DNA from: Simmondsia chinensis
Lineage: Eukaryota; Streptophyta; Magnoliopsida; Caryophyllales; Simmondsiaceae
DNA: 64,000 nucleotides
Direction: 5' to 3'
Assembly (NCBI GenBank): GCA_018398585.1
Contig: JAGTTD010000011.1
Span: 6,509,001 to 6,573,000 of the forward strand
Below, in pieces: positions 1-9,781 of this stretch. How positions within the stretch are numbered: the stretch's first letter is position 1; the number at the start of each line of letters is the position of its first letter. The notes beneath the pieces are model-generated. The model was not told the origin of the DNA. It searched no databases and saw nothing but the letters and a program-made list of their open reading frames with translations. Made by a program: the position numbers and the translations under genes.

Positions 1-177
1 TTTTTTATATTTCAATTTTGAAAACGTGGTTATGAAGGGAAAACAATGTTGCATCACAGTCAAACTAGCCCTATGCTAGTCCGTTGTTTTTGCGTGCGAT
101 CTAGGAAAGGTTGTCCTTTCATTGCTGATTATGGAATAGAAAATGTTTTTGATGAGCTATTGTTCAAAGTGTAATTA

Positions 178-422
178 AAAGGAACATAGGAACATACCCA
201 GTGCCTCAAGGGCTCCCGCCTACGCAGGGTCTGGGGGGGACGGATGTACGCAGCCATCCCCCTTCAGGGTGTTAACTTGAAGAGAGGCTGTTTCCCAGTG
301 CCCCCAACCTGAGAGTGAGGACTTCCCAGGAGGTCACCCATCCTGGTACTACTCTCGGCCAAGCACGCTTAACTTCGGAGTTCTAATGGGATCCGGTGAC
401 GGCGTGTTGGTGCCCTCTTTGG
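178..422 (-). mobile_element. 5S rRNA-derived SINE, full length
   Basis: Read on the minus strand, the 5' half is 5S rRNA-like: it contains AAGCGTGCTTGG and GGATGGGTGACCTCCTGGGA, the A-box/intermediate and C-box parts of a 5S internal promoter. The 3' half (AACAGCCTCTCTTC, GGCTGCGTACATCC, GCACTGGGTATGTT) matches the 3' end of the RTE LINE at about 50085-50222. A perfect 18 bp target-site duplication, TTGTTCAAAGTGTAATTA, flanks it at 160-177 and 423-440, which proves insertion by target-primed reverse transcription. A 5S promoter would allow pol III transcription. Family placement (a SINE3-type head on an Au-like tail) is my inference; the structure and TSD are directly visible. Confidence 0.92.
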
Positions 423-440
423 TTGTTCAAAGTGTAATTA

Positions 441-870
441 TCCCTAAATTATAAAAGCAGCGTTACAAAATCAGATATATTGGAGAGTTATTCTCTAGAT
501 CCTTAAATTGAAAATACACTCACGTTTTTATTTTTTATTTTCTGTCCCCAAAAGTGGCCTTAACATAGGTCTAATTGTAAAACATTGCTAAAGTTAAGGC
601 CCTAGGATCCTTAATTCAACTCTTTAACCTCATGTGTTGTGCCAACAAAAGAACTGTGTAGATATCAGGCTTTGTGTTTTTACAAGTTGTCCTTGTGTGT
701 TCAACTTACATTGTGTCTTTTTAATCCCTTTTCACAAACATTATGCCCTTTGAAGCGATTTTCTCCATTTTAAATGTATGCCTATATGGTCTTGATTCTT
801 GAAGTGATATTCGCAACGTCATGTAAATGTGAAGTTGACATATTTCGAGGCATGTCATATGTCAGTATTT
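441..870. other. AT-rich non-coding stretch upstream of exon 1714-1832
   Basis: No convincing reading frame, RNA gene or repeat was seen here. By position it is probably intron of the host gene whose exon lies at 1714-1832, or sequence upstream of it. Confidence 0.4.
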
Positions 871-873
871 TAA

Positions 874-1603
874 GGCTACGTTTGTTTCAACGGAAGTATT
901 TTTCCCAGGGAAAAAGTTTTCCTTTGGAAAAGGTTTTCCATGGAAAATGTTAATCCCGTTGAGGTTTTCCATTGTTTGTTTCAACGGAAAACATGTTTTC
1001 ACATTTCGATATTCCTTGCTTATTTTAAAGAAACTATCTTTTACCAATCATTTTGTACCTAGTTATAGAACAATATAAGTAGCAATACAATATATTTGAA
1101 ATTATTTAGAGTCTGTGTGGTTGTAGAATTATTACTAAGATACCCTGAGATTTGAGTATTTATTACATATCTTGACATTTGAATGTATATAATGACGTAC
1201 TCTGAACTTGAATATTTTATCACTCGGGTACCATACATTTGATGAATTTTTGTAAGAATCTGACCAAATATAAAAGTGCTAATATAATACATAATTACGA
1301 TAATATTTACAAGTCATATCAATATTTTTAGCAAATTACGATAAAAAGTTCATCGTATATTGATGTAAAAACTACCTAAATATGACCGAAATCGTATGCC
1401 GTGTTAGCATTTTTTAGGAAAAATCTAATGAGAATGCTTATGTATTGTCGGAATTATATTTCCAGATCACTCAAAATCATGACTTCCCCTCTTTAAAAGG
1501 GAAACCATTTTTCCCCATTTGAAGGAAAAGGTTTTCCTTTGGGAAAACCTTTTCCGTCACCAATCTTGTGCCAAGTGGTTTTCCCCCTTAAACAAACGGA
1601 GCC
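874..1603. mobile_element. PIF/Harbinger-like MITE
   Basis: Terminal inverted repeats share GGCT(A/C)CGTTTGTTT: the left end reads GGCTACGTTTGTTTCAACGG and the right end, reverse-complemented, reads GGCTCCGTTTGTTTAAGGGG. Subterminal regions on both sides are rich in GGAAAA/TTTTCC motifs that can pair. A 3 bp TAA flanks the element at 871-873 and 1604-1606, which fits the TWA target preference of PIF/Harbinger and Tourist-like elements. The 730 bp interior has no transposase and is AT-rich, so it would depend on transposase in trans. Superfamily assignment rests on TIR style and TSD only. Confidence 0.75.
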
Positions 1604-1713
1604 TAAGTTTGCCATAAAGATATTTGGCTTCTAAGCAACTGTAAGGTGTTTCTATACTAGCAATAAGGTAAATTTTTAAACTGATGTCATAGAAAAATGA
1701 TTTTGTGTTGCAG

Positions 1714-1832
1714 ATCTCCATAGTCGAGATCATGTGCTCTTGAAGCCTGTTATAATCATCAACTTGGAGGTGAAAGATAACCATGAGGAGGCAGTTGTTG
1801 GTGCTCGTCTTACGCTAGATTTGTGCCGAGAG
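1714..1832 (+). CDS. Internal exon of an unidentified host gene
   Basis: A canonical acceptor (TTTTGTGTTGCAG, ending 1713) precedes an open stretch of two bases plus 39 codons, LHSRDHVLLKPVIIINLEVK then DNHEEAVVGARLTLDLCRE. A donor GTGTTT starts at 1833. The other two frames contain stops. The exon ends in phase 0, and joining it to the terminal exon at 14327-14428 gives ...DLCRE|LEGTDSWEE..., a continuous acidic helix-like stretch. I do not recognise the protein. The exon begins one base into a codon, so an upstream exon must end in phase 1. A candidate ending at position 109 (AGGAAAG before GTTGTC) is possible but too weak to call. The gene is interrupted by 12.5 kb of transposons but need not be dead, because they sit in the intron. 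Confidence 0.6.
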
Positions 1833-2290
1833 GTGTTTCCTATGTCCTGATATTCTGCGCATTGCTATTTGAGTACCGAACATCTCATAAAGCGTCATGT
1901 TTGTGATTCAAATTTCACCTTTGGTGCAAATAACCTTTTGGGGCCATCCACTTGTACGTGTGCCCAACTTATCATGTTGCATGTGGTTTAAACTTTTGAA
2001 TGGGTGATGCATACAATCTAGGGATCATTCGAGGTGTGCTTGAATTGGCCCGAATACCCCCTTACGACTAAGAAAACATTAAGAAAGATTTGAAGTTGTA
2101 GAATGAAAACAAAAAAAACAAACAAGCACCACAATAGCTTCAAAACATTTTTTTAGCCATATTACCCTTTTATTTTTCTCATGTTATATATGTATATATA
2201 GGATAATTATACTGTTGGGAAAATTATTGGTGCTGTAGCAATTTTGTGAAATCTTTTCGCTATTATTCACTATAAGTCACATTACAACTA

Positions 2291-2417
2291 TACAACAACA
2301 ACCGTCCTAGTGCCAGGGCTCTCATTGAAACAGGGTCAGGGGGGTTGAGATTAAGCAACTTTACCCCTTTAGGGTCTTACCCTAAAGAGAGGTTGTGTCC
2401 GAGTGCCCCCAACTCTA
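2291..2417 (-). mobile_element. Truncated SINE or RTE 3' end
   Basis: Minus-strand sequence matches the shared SINE/RTE 3' body (GAGAGGTTGTGTCCGAGTGC region, CCCTGTTTC, GCACTAGGACGGTTGTTGTT) and ends in a GTTGTTGTTG tail. There is no 5S head. It is therefore a 5'-truncated copy of either the SINE or the RTE LINE. I could not find a clear target-site duplication. Confidence 0.7.
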
Positions 2418-2516
2418 AAAAGCAAGAAACAAGACACAAGAAGCAAGCTGTCACGTTTAGTGCTTGCATGTAAAAGAAAGGAAGAAGGTTGAAAGAGGGA
2501 AGTGGTTAGCCATGGA

Positions 2517-2518
<2 letters not shown>

Positions 2519-2562
<44 letters not shown>
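2519..2562. repeat. (GA)n microsatellite in O LTR
   Basis: Nearly pure AG dinucleotide run. The equivalent position in the other LTR (about 13337-13363) is shorter and interrupted, so the two tracts diverged after insertion. Confidence 0.95.
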
Positions 2563-2564
<2 letters not shown>

Positions 2565-2647
2565 ATTATGAGGAGAGGATAGAGAGCACCTGAGGGAAAG
2601 AGGAAAGTAAATGTATTTTATTGAATGCCTTTTGAAGTACAAGTATA

Positions 2648-2889
2648 AAGGAACATACTCAGTGTCTCAAGGGCTCCCACCTACACAGGGTCTTTTGGGG
2701 GGGAGGGGGCGGATGTACGCAGCCTTCCCCCTTTAGGGTGTTAACCCGAATAGAGGTTGTTTCTGAGTGTCCCTAATCTGAGGGTGAGGACTTCCCAGGA
2801 GGTCACCCATCCTGGTACTGCTCTCGCCCAAGCACGCTTAACTTCGGAGTTCTAATGGGATCCGATGACGACATGTTGGTACCCTCTTT
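2648..2889 (-). mobile_element. 5S rRNA-derived SINE, full length, inside O LTR
   Basis: Same architecture as the copy at 178-422: a 5S-like head (minus strand, containing AACTCCGAAGTTAAGCGTGC) joined to the RTE-like body and a GTATGTTCC tail. The 18 bp TSD TTTTGAAGTACAAGTATA lies at 2630-2647 and 2890-2907. The corresponding site in the other O LTR is uninterrupted, so this SINE jumped after O inserted. Confidence 0.92.
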
Positions 2890-3116
2890 TTTTGAAGTAC
2901 AAGTATATCCTATTTATATGATCCAATTAAAAGTATACCTATATGCTTAATACATGTATAACCACTTATAGAACTACTTTATCCCATCTAACTAACTAGT
3001 AACTAATCCTCTTACAAGTATGATTCACTTAGCAAGATATAAATCAATTTCAATGTTTGTAATTATTCAATACATGAAATACATGACAATATCTTCTCCG
3101 CAACAAATCATTGACC

Positions 3117-4614
3117 TTAAGGATGGCTAACAAAGTCTGGAAACTGAACCGTGAGTGCTGAGTAATCCTCCCAAGTAGCTTCGTGGTCTTCCATATTGGT
3201 CCATTTGACCAACCATTGTGTTACTGCAACATTATTGTGTTCAACCACCCTCCTAGCCAAGACCTTTTCAGGTGCGACCTTCAATTCTCCTTGTGTTGAT
3301 GTTTGAGGAAGTTCTGGAGACCCCACAACTTGTGTCCCAAATTTCTTCTTAAGCTGTGAGACATGGAAAATTGGTGTATAAGGCACTCTGCTGGTAGTTG
3401 GAGCTTGTAGGCAACCTGTCCAACCTTCAGAAGTACTAGAAATGGACCATAGTACTTAGAGGAGAGCTTCGAATTCTTCCTGATGGCTGCTAAATTCTGT
3501 TTATAAGGTTGGAGCTTCAAGAATACCCATTCTCTAGGCTCTATGATCCTCTTAGATTTGTTTCTATCAGCAAAGAACTTCGTTGTTGATTGGGCTTGCG
3601 TCAGATGTGTTTTGAGCTGCTGTAAGGTGGTCTGACAACCATTCATCAATAGAAGCGATAGAGGTGGGAAACGTAGTTAGGGTGTTCTGATGAAGTGCGG
3701 GTGGTTCATAACCATATAGAGCTTGAAAAGGAGAAAGTTTGAGGCTGTTATGATGAATTGTATTATAGCAAAGCTCTGCAAGTGAACCATCTATTCCAAC
3801 GTTTAGGTTTGTCAAAGCAAAAGCATCCGAGATAAGTCTCCAAGCACTTATTCGCCCTTTTAGATTGACCATCTGATTAGGGATGATATGAACTGCTAAT
3901 TGGCATGTGAGTTGTCCAAGAGCCTAAAAAGCTCTTGCCAAAACTGACTTGGGAACACCTTATCCCTATCTGAAATTATGTTCACTGGTAGTCCATGAAG
4001 CTTATGGACGTGATCCATGAATAATCTTGCTACATGTATAGTAGTTAAGGAATGTGAGAGAGATATAAAACGACCGTACTCAGTTAGTTTGTCTACGAAC
4101 TATAGGATTGTGTCCTTGTGTTCAAATAGAGGTAATCTCTATATGAAATCCATAGTAACATGTGTCCAACACTGCCTTGGGACCTCTAACGGATGTAGTG
4201 GCCCTGGATAGAAAACATTTTCAGCTTTACTTTGTTGACAAATATCACATTCGACCACCAACTTCGAACATAAGACTTAAGTTGAGGCCAGACGAACATC
4301 TTTTTAAGTCTTTGGTGTGTAGCATGCATACTAGAATGTCCTCCAATAGGAGAGGAATGTATAGAAGTGATCAATTGACTTCTCAGATTTTGGCCTTAGC
4401 TAATCTCGAGCCTGCCTTGGTACCTCAACATCTCATTTTTAAGAGAGCAGCCTAGATGGCTATTTGGGGCAAGCATTGATTCAGTTATCATACTGGAACA
4501 ATGATCATCATCTAAATAGCTTTTGGTAACTTCGTTTACCTGAGTAGGATGAACAACAGAATAACTAAGAACATAATAGTGATTTTTAAATCTTCTTCAC
4601 AAGGCATCTGCTAC
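3117..4614 (-). pseudogene. Element O integrase and chromodomain (degraded)
   Basis: On the minus strand the RNase H tail (VADAL-stop-RR, from ADALSRR) starts just inside 4614. It is followed by an HHCC-like region with GGHSSMHATHQRLKKMFVWP and an integrase core remnant ending LSPFQALYGYEPP at about 3700-3760. The last open stretch (3386-3117) is a chromodomain, with LARRVVEHN, QWLVKWTN and EATWEDYSALTVQFPDF. Chromodomains of this class direct integration to chromatin. The zinc-binding CxxC pair is not preserved and several frame changes and stops break the core, so the enzyme cannot be made. It joins the RT/RNase H part at 9782, across nested element G. Confidence 0.85.
4610..4614. repeat. 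TSD of element G, left copy
   Basis: GCTAC at 4610-4614 is repeated at 9777-9781, immediately outside the two G LTRs. Removing G and one copy restores continuity of O's RNase H/integrase region. Confidence 0.95.
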
Positions 4615-4939
4615 TGTCATGATTGGTGATTTAGGGTCTTGAAGAGTGGAATTTCTTGTAAATATTTGAATAAAGATGTTGGCTGGAAGGCTTAGGAGTT
4701 AGCTTTGGTGGCAGAAGTAGTTATTTTGGTTAGTATGGTCTTAGCCTTGTGGTTAGATATTTTTAGTTCCACCGACTTAGTTAAGGTTTGAGTATAAATA
4801 GTTAGATTGTTCTTGTAATTGGATTCATTGAATGAAATACAATTTGATTATCTTCCTCAACCCAAATTCTCTTTACTTCTCATCTCATATTCCTTCTCTA
4901 TCTTAGTTTATGATTCAAGATTGATCTTGAATCATAATA
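4615..4939 (+). repeat. 5' LTR of element G
   Basis: 325 bp. Near-identical to 9432-9776, which has about 20 extra bases of duplicated TTCTCTTTACTTCTCATCT-type sequence. It carries a TATA box, TATAAATA at 4793-4800, and a pyrimidine-rich R-U5. Confidence 0.95.
4793..4800 (+). promoter_or_regulatory. TATA box in G 5' LTR
   Basis: TATAAATA in the context GAGTATAAATAGTTAG, repeated at the same place in the 3' LTR. N's LTR has the same motif in a similar context at 19437-19444. Confidence 0.7.
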
Positions 4940-4941
4940 AT

Positions 4942-4953
4942 TGGTATCAGAGC
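4942..4953 (+). other. Primer-binding site of element G (initiator tRNA-Met)
   Basis: TGGTATCAGAGC two bases after the LTR end; this is the standard complement of the plant initiator tRNA-Met 3' end. Confidence 0.92.
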
Positions 4954-5021
4954 TTGCACAATTGTTTGATCACGCTTAAATTTGATTTAATCAAGCTGGC
5001 CAGAGGTTGGAGCAGACACCT

Positions 5022-6345
5022 ATGTCTGGAGCAGCAGCTGCGAACATGAATCAAGCTGAGAGGATAGCTCAGCTGCAGCAATAGATCCAGGATTTGGTGT
5101 TAGCAGTTGGATTAATTAATCAAAAAGTAGGAGACATGTCTCAATCACAGTAGCAAGTGCCGTAGCAGTTGGTAGGATTACAAGAACAAATCACTGGCTA
5201 AGCAATGCCTCTTGGAGCTGGAATATTGTCATCTGGAAGCCAGCACACTAGACCTCCTGATCCTTTGTATCCTTGAGCATCTGAGGGGAGTTCTGATGGT
5301 GTGGCTATGGTTAGGAGTACTAGATATCGACAGCTGAAGGTTGAGATTGCCACATTTGATGGATTGCATCCTCAATTATGGATTAGGAGGTGTGAGAGGT
5401 ACTTTTGTTTTTATCTTGTGGTTGAAGCTGAGAAAGTGGAGTTGGCAGCAGTACACTTACAAGGAGAAGGAGATCAGAAGTGTGGTTTCATAGCTTGATT
5501 CTTAGCAAACCTACACTCACTTTGCCTAAATTTGTAGAGGAATTTTGTGAGAGATATGTGAAGAGGATCCGTTTGATGTGGTGGATAACTTCAATAAAGT
5601 CACACAGACAACTTCAGTAAAGGAGTACATGACAAGGTTTGAGAATTTGCGAGCTAGAATGATGACTGTGAATCTGGGAGCAAGTGAAGCGTACTATGTT
5701 TCCAGTTTCATTAGTGGCCTCAAGCCAAAAATCAAAAATTTGGTGAAGGCAATGAATCCAATGACACTGTCCAAGGCTTATTCGAAAGCTAAACTGTTTG
5801 AAGCCGCTGTCTTTACTGGTTCTATGGCACAAAGAAGCAATAGTGGTCAGGCAGCTCAGTCCTTACAACATATTACTAATGTGGCTTCTAAATCCCTAAG
5901 TTTAGAAGAGCAGAAAGCTCAGAGACTATGGTTCACATGCAATCAGAGATATTTCTTGGGATATAAATGTAATCCTAAGCTCCTTATGTCTATTTCTGGA
6001 GCTGAGGCTGATGATGGATCTGAGGGGCAAGAGATGGAGATTGAATCTAGTGATCAAGTGGAAGAAGTACAAGAGGATTCTGACGAGGATGAGATGGAAA
6101 TTTCAATAAAGGCCCTGACTGATAATGGCTCTTATAATACCATCAGAATCCAAGGGGAAGTATGCAATAAGCCACTACTGATCTTAATTGATAGTGGTAG
6201 TACACATAGTTTTGTTGATCCAAAGATAGTTAAAAGAGTAGGCCATGAAATGATCAAGACAAGCCCTTTAGCTGTGACTATTGCTGATGGGAACTCAATG
6301 CTTACAATTTTGCTGGCAGATGCGAGGCCATCAGTTTGTGTATGA
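5022..6345 (+). pseudogene. Element G gag and protease (degraded)
   Basis: From the ATG at 5022 the frame is Q-rich and broken by stops at 5082, 5151, 5163 and 5209 (TAG/TAG/TAG/TAA) and TGA at 5273. A gag core follows (VEIATFDGLHPQLWIRRCER at about 5340-5400; VKEYMTRFENLRARMM at about 5610-5670). A degenerate zinc knuckle, FTCNQRYFLGYKC, has lost its first Cys and has Tyr for His. The retroviral-type protease motif LILIDSGSTHSFVDP at about 6181-6225 keeps the catalytic DSG. Gag would form the particle and protease would process the polyprotein. The frame is lost at about 6340. Confidence 0.88.
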
Positions 6346-6607
6346 CTTAAGAGTTTTTAAGTTGGGAGGATGTGACATGGTTCTTGGTGTAGATTGAATG
6401 AAGACAATCAGTCCATTGGTGTTTGATTTTGCCCAACTTTCAATTTCCTTTGATCTGAATGGCAATGCTATCAAGTTGCACGTCATTATGGAGCAAGGAC
6501 ATCTACAAGTGATGAGTGGCAAAAGATTGGAAGAGGTGATCAGGAAGAAGGATTATTAGTGGTTATGTCACTTGTTCTCCATTACTACTGAGTCAGTAAA
6601 ACCTTAG

Positions 6608-7960
6608 GTGATTTCTAATTCATCAATAAGCAAGTTGATTCAAGACTTCAGTGACTTGTTTGAGCAACCAACTTGCCTTCCTCTCAAAAGACCACTAGAT
6701 CACGCTATTCCGTTAACGTCCAATTCGAATCCTGTTAATCTGAGGCCTTACAAGCATCCACACTCACTGGAGAGTGAGATTGAGAGACAGGTGGATGAGT
6801 TATTGAAGACTGATTTTATCAGACACAGTCATAGTCCTTTTGTTTGGCCAGTCATGCTTGTTAAGAAGAAGGATGGGTCTTCGAGGATGTGTATTGATTA
6901 CAGGCAGCTCAATTCTCACAATCAAGAACAAATTCCCAATTCCTGTTATAGATGTTCTTCTAGATGAGCTATATGGGTCACATTTCTTTTCCAAGTTGGA
7001 TATGAGGCAAGGGTATTACCAGATTCAAGTGTTGGAGCAAGACATTCACGCAACTGCCTTTAGAACTCATCATGGGCATTACGAATTTGTAGTTATGCCA
7101 TTTAGATGGTCAAATGCGCCAGCCACGTTTCAAGCCTTGATGAATTCAGTCTTCAAATCATTCTTGAGGAAGTTTGTTCTAGTCATCTTTGATGACATTT
7201 TGGTGTATAGTCCAACCTTGGATTCACATGTTGGTCATCTCTGTCAAGTGTTCAAGATAATGCGCAAACAGAAGTTATATGTTAAGCTCTCCAAGTGCAC
7301 ATTTGCTCAATCTAAAGTCGAGTACTTGGGCCATGTTATCTCGTCTGATGGTGTAGCCACAAATCCTTCTAAGATCCTAGCTATGAAGCAGTGGCCAACA
7401 CTAGTTTCCATCAAGCAGTTGAGAGGATTCTTGGGATTAACTTGGTATTACAAGAAATTTCTGGCTAGTTATGGTATTATTGCTGAGCCATTGACTGGTC
7501 TTCTAAAAAAAGATGCTTTCCAGTGGTCTAAGGAAGGTTAAGAAGCATTTGAGAGGTTGAAGGCTGCCATATGCTCAGCCCCTGTGCTGGCTATACCAGG
7601 TTTTAGTGTGCCTTTTGTGCTAGAGACAGATGCTTGTGGAACGGGTGTGGGAGCAGTTTTGTCACAGAGAGGGAGACACGTGGCTTATCTTAGCCAAGCT
7701 CTCAGTTCAAGGCATTTGAGTTTGTCCATTTACGAGAAAGAGTATCTTGCGATCCTCATGGCAGTTGAGAAGTGGAGACATTACTTGGAGGGTCACCATT
7801 TCATCATCAGAACTGATTACCAAAGTCTTAAGTACTTGTTAGAACAAAAAATTACTACAAGGGTGCAACGTAGAGGCCTCATGTAGATGCTTGGGTTGGA
7901 TTATTCGATTGAGTATTTCAGTGGGAGGGAGAATCTTGCTACAGATGCACTGTCAAGAAG
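6608..7960 (+). pseudogene. Element G reverse transcriptase and RNase H
   Basis: RT is well conserved: [21 protein letters not shown], then after a frameshift near 6920 [32 protein letters not shown], and the catalytic box [10 protein letters not shown] at about 7186-7215. RNase H follows (FVLETDACGTGVGAVLSQ, EKEYLAILMAVEKWRHYLEG, FIIRTDYQSLKYLL, and ATDALSRR ending near 7950). Defects are a frameshift at 6920, TAA at about 7539 in SKEG-stop-EAF, and TAG at about 7884. Catalytic aspartates remain, so decay looks recent relative to element O. Confidence 0.93.
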
Positions 7961-8111
7961 ACAAAAAGAGACAGAATTAGCTTCCTGCCTTGCTGTTTTA
8001 GTTGTTTTGCCCTATGGATGGAAGATGTGCACCAGTCTTATGAAGGTGATAGTTCTGCTCAAGACTGCATTATAGCCTTTAGCATCAAGAGCAGTTCATC
8101 CGATGTGAATT

Positions 8112-9402
8112 ATGAGGGTAAAGGTTGATAATGGCATTATGCGATTGAGGGGGAAGGTGTACATTGGTTCCATGACAGATTTGAGGAGGCATGTTATCTT
8201 GGCTTCACATGATTTTGCTTGTGGAGGGCACTCTGGAATTGAAGGCACCTACCAAAGACTGAGGCAGTACTTTCATTGGCCTGGCATGAGAAGGATGCTG
8301 TGGAATTAGTCCAAGCTTGTGATGTTTGCCAGCGTACTAAAACCAATCATATGCATTACCAAGGCTTGCTTCAGCCCTTACCCATTCCTGATAGAGCATG
8401 GCAACACATAAGTATGGCTTTTATTGAGGGATTGCCTAAGTCTGAGGGGAAGGAGATCATTTGGGTGGTAGTGGATGATTCACCAAGTTTGACATTTCAT
8501 GGCCTTAAATCACCCAATTTTAGCTGAGAAGCTTGTGATGGTCTACTTGGATAACATTGACAAGCTCCATGGATTGCCTAAATCCATTATTTTTGATCGA
8601 GATAGGTTGTTTACTAGTCAGTTATGGCATGAGTTGTTCTTATTGTTGGATCTTCTTTAGCTTTGAGCTCCTCTTATCACCCTCAGACAGCTGGACAGAC
8701 AGAAAGGGTGAATCAGTGTGATGAGCAGTACCTGAGAAGTATGACATTCAACTATCCCAAGCAGTGGCATAGATGGTTAGCTTTGGCAGAATTCTGGTAC
8801 AACACACATACTCATTCAGCTTGGGGAACAACTCCCTTCAAGGCACTCTATGATTATGATGCTCCATCGCCAATGGTGTTATGAGGGGCTACTTTTGTGA
8901 ATGGAGTCAATGAGTTGTTACTGGAGAGTAAGCAATTGGTGCAGCAACTTAAAGACAATTTGCAGCTGGCTCAATCAAGTTTTTTCAGGTTGGAGATATG
9001 GTTTATTTGAAGTTGCAGCCGTATAGGCAATCTACTGTGGCAGTGTGCAAGAATGTTTAAGTTGAGTGCTCGTTACTTTGGGCCCTATAAGGTGCTAGAA
9101 AAGCTGGGAAGTGTTGCTTACAAGTTGGAGTTACCTCCTGATTCTTATGTCTATCTAGTATTCCATGTATCGTTTTCGAAGAAGCATGTGGCAGAGGGTA
9201 AAGTTTGCTCTGTAGCTCCTTCAGAAGCAGTAGTCAGTGGAGAGATTGTGCAGGGACCTACAACAGTCTTGGATTCTCGTGTGGTTCAGCAGCAAGGCAG
9301 AAAGATTTAAGTGCTGGTACAATGGACTAATTTGGACCATGAAGATGCAACTTGGGAGGATTTAAAGTTCATTGAAAGTCAATTTCCCTCTTTTTATTCT
9401 TG
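8112..9402 (+). pseudogene. Element G integrase and chromodomain
   Basis: The zinc-binding region has [20 protein letters not shown] and CDVCQRTK. In the core, [13 protein letters not shown] has Ala where this family has the first catalytic Asp, while FDRDRLFTSQ and HPQTAGQTERVNQ keep the second Asp and the Glu. After several stops and frameshifts comes the SARYFGPYKVLEKLG region, then a chromodomain (VQWTNLDHEDATWEDLKF then IESQFPSF), with a TAA just before VLVQW. The integrase would be inactive even without the stops. Confidence 0.9.
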
Positions 9403-9431
9403 AGTCAAGAATGTCTTTGAGCAGGGAGTAT

Positions 9432-9776
9432 TGTCATGATTGGTGATTTAGGGCCTTGAAGAGTGGAATTTCTTGTAAATATTTGAATAAAGATGTTGGC
9501 GGGAAGGCTTAGGAGTTAGCTTTGGCGGCAGAAGTAGTTATTTTGGTTATTATGGTCTTAGCCTTGTGGTTAGATATTTCTAGCTCAACCGACTTAGCTA
9601 AGGTTTGAGTATAAATAGTTAGATTGTTCTTGTAATTGGGTTCATTGAATGAAATACAATTTGGTTCTCTTCCTCAACCCTAATTCTCTTTACTTCTCAT
9701 CTTTTTCTTCTACTTCTCATCTCAAATTTCTTCTCTATCTTAGGTTATGATTCAAGATTGATCTTGAATCATAATA
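9432..9776 (+). repeat. 3' LTR of element G
   Basis: 345 bp partner of 4615-4939. It is preceded by a hairpin, ATTCTTG-AGT-CAAGAAT (9396-9412), and a short purine tract, and followed by the GCTAC TSD. Confidence 0.95.
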
Positions 9777-9781
9777 GCTAC

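Larger units (their letters stand above)
2449..3088 (-). repeat. 3' LTR of element O (with SINE insertion)
   Basis: Matches the LTR at 13269-13623 outside the SINE at 2648-2889 and its TSD. It contains a (GA)n run at about 2519-2562, shorter and interrupted in the other LTR. Termini are TGTCAC...CATGACA. Confidence 0.85.
4615..9776 (+). mobile_element. Element G: complete-structure Ty3-gypsy chromovirus nested in O
   Basis: LTRs at 4615-4939 and 9432-9776, a perfect 5 bp TSD (GCTAC), a tRNA-Met primer site at 4942-4953 and a purine-rich tract ending GCAGGGAGTA define a complete element of about 5.2 kb. Internal order is gag, protease, RT, RNase H, integrase, chromodomain. Frames are interrupted by stops and a few frameshifts, so it is inactive now. 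Its LTR starts TGTCATGATT and ends with a palindromic GATTCAAGATTGATCTTGAA then TCATAATA. These termini are shared with non-autonomous element N, and G-type elements are its best candidate helpers. Confidence 0.95.

Noticed and set aside
53..109. Upstream exon ending AGGAAAG before GTTGTC
   Set aside because: Phase fits the exon at 1714, but the acceptor and peptide are weak and stops are close by; not called.
178..422. Cassandra-type TRIM, which carries 5S sequence in its LTRs
   Set aside because: There is no LTR pair, primer site or TG...CA ends; the 15-18 bp TSDs and RTE tail indicate a SINE.
2457..2642. Minus-strand frame with a long serine-leucine run
   Set aside because: It is the (GA)n microsatellite of an LTR translated.
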